Shown here one piece after another: positions 34,931 through 36,420 of a DNA stretch of 36,420 bases. Within the stretch, counting starts at the first letter, position 1. Each line of letters opens with the position of its first letter. Below the pieces are notes generated by a model. The model saw only the letters and a list, made by a program, of their open reading frames with translations. It had not been told where the DNA came from and made no database searches. Where the stretch lies: assembly GCF_003034915.1 (NCBI RefSeq), contig NZ_PZJX01000013.1:1-36420 (forward strand), given 5' to 3'. Made by a program: the position numbers and the translations under genes. Origin of the DNA: Mesorhizobium helmanticense. GTDB taxonomy: Bacteria; Pseudomonadota; Alphaproteobacteria; Rhizobiales; Rhizobiaceae.

Positions 34931-36420
34931 ATTCGGCCAGCACGCGCGTCGATGGGAAAGCGACTTCGACCAGCGTGCCTTCGCCGGGCGTCGAGTTGAT
35001 GGTGAAGCGGGCCCGGTTCGCCTCGACCATGGCCTTGGTCAGCGGCAGCCCAAGACCGGTGCCGTCACCGCGTCCACGTTTCAGCGCGTTGATCTGCTTG
35101 AACGGCTTCAGCGCCTGTTCGATCTCTGACTGGCTCATGCCGATACCGGTATCGCGTACGCGCATGACGACATCGCCCGAAACCTCATAGGCGGTCGAAA
35201 CAATCACCTGGCCGCCAGCTTGAGTATAGCGGATGGCGTTCGACAGGATGTTCAGCGCGATCTGGCGCACGCTGCGCAGGTCGGCCACCACTTCCGGCAG
35301 CCGCGATGCGAAGCTGGAGCGGATGATGACTCGTTCGCGGTTGGCCTGCGGCTGCATCATCGCCACCGTTTCGGCCAGCGTATCGTTGAGCGACACCGCC
35401 TCGTAGGCCATCTCCTGCTGGCCAGCCTCGATCTTCGAAATATCGAGAAGATCGTTGACCAGGTCGAGCACGTGGTTGCCCGACCGGTTGATGTCGCGCA
35501 GATAGTCGCGGTAGCGGTCATTGGCGACCGGCCCGAATTTCTCGTCAACCATCAGCTCGGAAAAGCCGATGATGGCGTTAAGCGGCGTGCGGATCTCGTG
35601 ACTGATACGAGCGAGGAAGTCGGTTTTCTGCGAGGAGGCGCGCTCGGCCACCGCGCGGGCCTGGGTCAGATCCTCTTCGGCCCGCTTCCATTGCGTGATG
35701 TCGCGCACCACCGCACAGAAGCCGCTGTCGTTGGGCAGGCTGCCGATGGTCATGAACAGCGGGATGAAGCGCCCCTGTGCCTCGCGTCCGATCACCTCGC
35801 GTCCGTCATTGAGCACGCTTGCCACGCCGGGTTCGGACAGCCCGTCGAGATAGTCCCGCGCCGCGCGCTGGCTTTCGATCGCGAACAGCGAGACGAAGGG
35901 CTTGCCGGTCACCTCGTCGCTGTCGAAGCCGAACAGTGCTTCGGCCGGGCGGCTGATGGAGCGGATCGTTCCGTCACGGCCGATCAGCACGACGCCGTCG
36001 GTCGCTGTGTCGATGATGGTGCGCATCTCGGCGATCCGCGCCTTGAGCTCGGGGATGTCCGGCTGCGTCTGCTCGTCGGCGGCAGCGTGCAGGGCCGCTG
36101 GTGGTGCGTCGTCGTCGCCGGAACGGCGTACGACCAGCATCAGCGCCTTGCCGGTACGCCACGGAACCGCGCGCAAAATGGCCTCGATCGGAAACTCCAG
36201 GCCGTCGCGCGTCTTCAACCGCAGCGCGTGATCGGTGCTCTCGGAGGCGCTGTCGTCGTAAGGATCGGCAAACAGCGCGCCGAGGCCGCCTGCCTCCTCC
36301 AGATCGTCGAGCGCGTCATAGCCGGTCAGGCCGAGGAATTCCTCATTCGCGTAGTGAAGGTCGTCGCCGGAATGGATGAGCAGCGGCACTGGCAGCTTGC
36401 TGAGGATCGAAATATCCGGT
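34929..36420 (-). CDS. PAS-domain sensor histidine kinase (PdhS/PleC-type), N-terminus outside window
   Basis: The frame is open to the window edge (residues before GTG 36389 read PDISILSKLPVPLLIHSG), so only the C-terminal 496 or so residues are seen. Two PAS modules come first, one around DDLHYANEEFLGLTGYDAL and one around MRTIIDTATDGVVLIGRDG to CAVVRDITQWKRAEEDL. The HisKA domain has the phospho-acceptor SHEIRTPLNAIIGFSELM, and the ATPase has NILSNAIRYTQAGG (N box), RVRDTGIGM (G1) and GDGTGLGLPLTKAMVE (G2). No receiver domain is attached. The HisKA sequence and PAS layout are those of the rhizobial PdhS/DivJ/PleC kinases of the cell-cycle DivK/CtrA network; which one cannot be fixed from a fragment. 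Confidence 0.88.
   Translation of the reverse strand, partial: PDISILSKLPVPLLIHSGDDLHYANEEFLGLTGYDALDDLEEAGGLGALFADPYDDSASESTDHALRLKTRDGLEFPIEAILRAVPWRTGKALMLVVRRSGDDDAPPAALHAAADEQTQPDIPELKARIAEMRTIIDTATDGVVLIGRDGTIRSISRPAEALFGFDSDEVTGKPFVSLFAIESQRAARDYLDGLSEPGVASVLNDGREVIGREAQGRFIPLFMTIGSLPNDSGFCAVVRDITQWKRAEEDLTQARAVAERASSQKTDFLARISHEIRTPLNAIIGFSELMVDEKFGPVANDRYRDYLRDINRSGNHVLDLVNDLLDISKIEAGQQEMAYEAVSLNDTLAETVAMMQPQANRERVIIRSSFASRLPEVVADLRSVRQIALNILSNAIRYTQAGGQVIVSTAYEVSGDVVMRVRDTGIGMSQSEIEQALKPFKQINALKRGRGDGTGLGLPLTKAMVEANRARFTINSTPGEGTLVEVAFPSTRVLAE

Noticed and set aside
34812..35129. Plus-strand open frame starting in the candidate small RNA
   Set aside because: It passes through a strong terminator into the antisense of the kinase gene and has no ribosome site or family motif.

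Overview
The window looks like a chromosomal segment of a Mesorhizobium-like alphaproteobacterium (order Rhizobiales). The basis is its high GC content, the zwf-pgl-edd Entner-Doudoroff operon, an isocitrate lyase gene divergent from an ICL-type XRE regulator, an acetoacetyl-CoA synthetase, a PdhS-like PAS histidine kinase, and a short nested palindrome (25152-25201) of a kind I associate with Mesorhizobium intergenic regions. I see no rRNA, tRNA, insertion sequence, phage gene or CRISPR array. Genus assignment is inference.

Layout. (1) 1-3886: a truncated polysaccharide flippase diverges from a Wzz/GumC-type chain-length protein that lacks the kinase domain and has a Pro/Tyr-rich tail. (2) 4118-7870: folD, a GlxA-type AraC regulator with a TTG start, and a secreted or periplasmic von Willebrand factor A protein. 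(3) 7916-11992 (minus): zwf-pgl-edd, converging on the VWA gene through a shared hairpin terminator. (4) 12200-15226: an SDR oxidoreductase, an orphan MurF-like ligase with a C-terminal four-cysteine motif, and a convergent membrane-anchored SH3 protein. (5) 15450-18281 (minus): puuA-puuB-like gamma-glutamylpolyamine genes, with a 16-bp perfect inverted repeat between them. (6) 18394-20191 (minus): a two-gene unit encoding a nicotianamine-synthase-like protein and a TupA-like ATP-grasp ligase, divergent from a HAD phosphatase. (7) 21059-25025: a degenerate receiver protein with a hairpin in its leader, a small protein, aceA, and a divergent RamB/ScfR-like regulator whose promoter holds five TGTAAA direct repeats. 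(8) 25237-30647: an EamA transporter and a complete polyamine ABC transporter, potF-potG-potH-potI. (9) 30673-36420: an AsmA-family protein, acetoacetyl-CoA synthetase, a candidate structured small RNA ending in a strong terminator, and a truncated PAS histidine kinase.

How the parts fit. PotFGHI would import putrescine, and PuuA/PuuB would begin its gamma-glutamylated breakdown. Zwf-Pgl-Edd form the upper Entner-Doudoroff pathway. AceA and acetoacetyl-CoA synthetase serve acetate, acetoacetate and polyhydroxybutyrate-derived carbon. The best candidate for undescribed biology is the NAS-like/ATP-grasp pair, with the orphan Mur-type ligase 4 kb away: three ligase or aminobutyrate-transfer-type proteins of unknown product. 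The TGTAAA operator cluster and the candidate small RNA are the next most testable signals.
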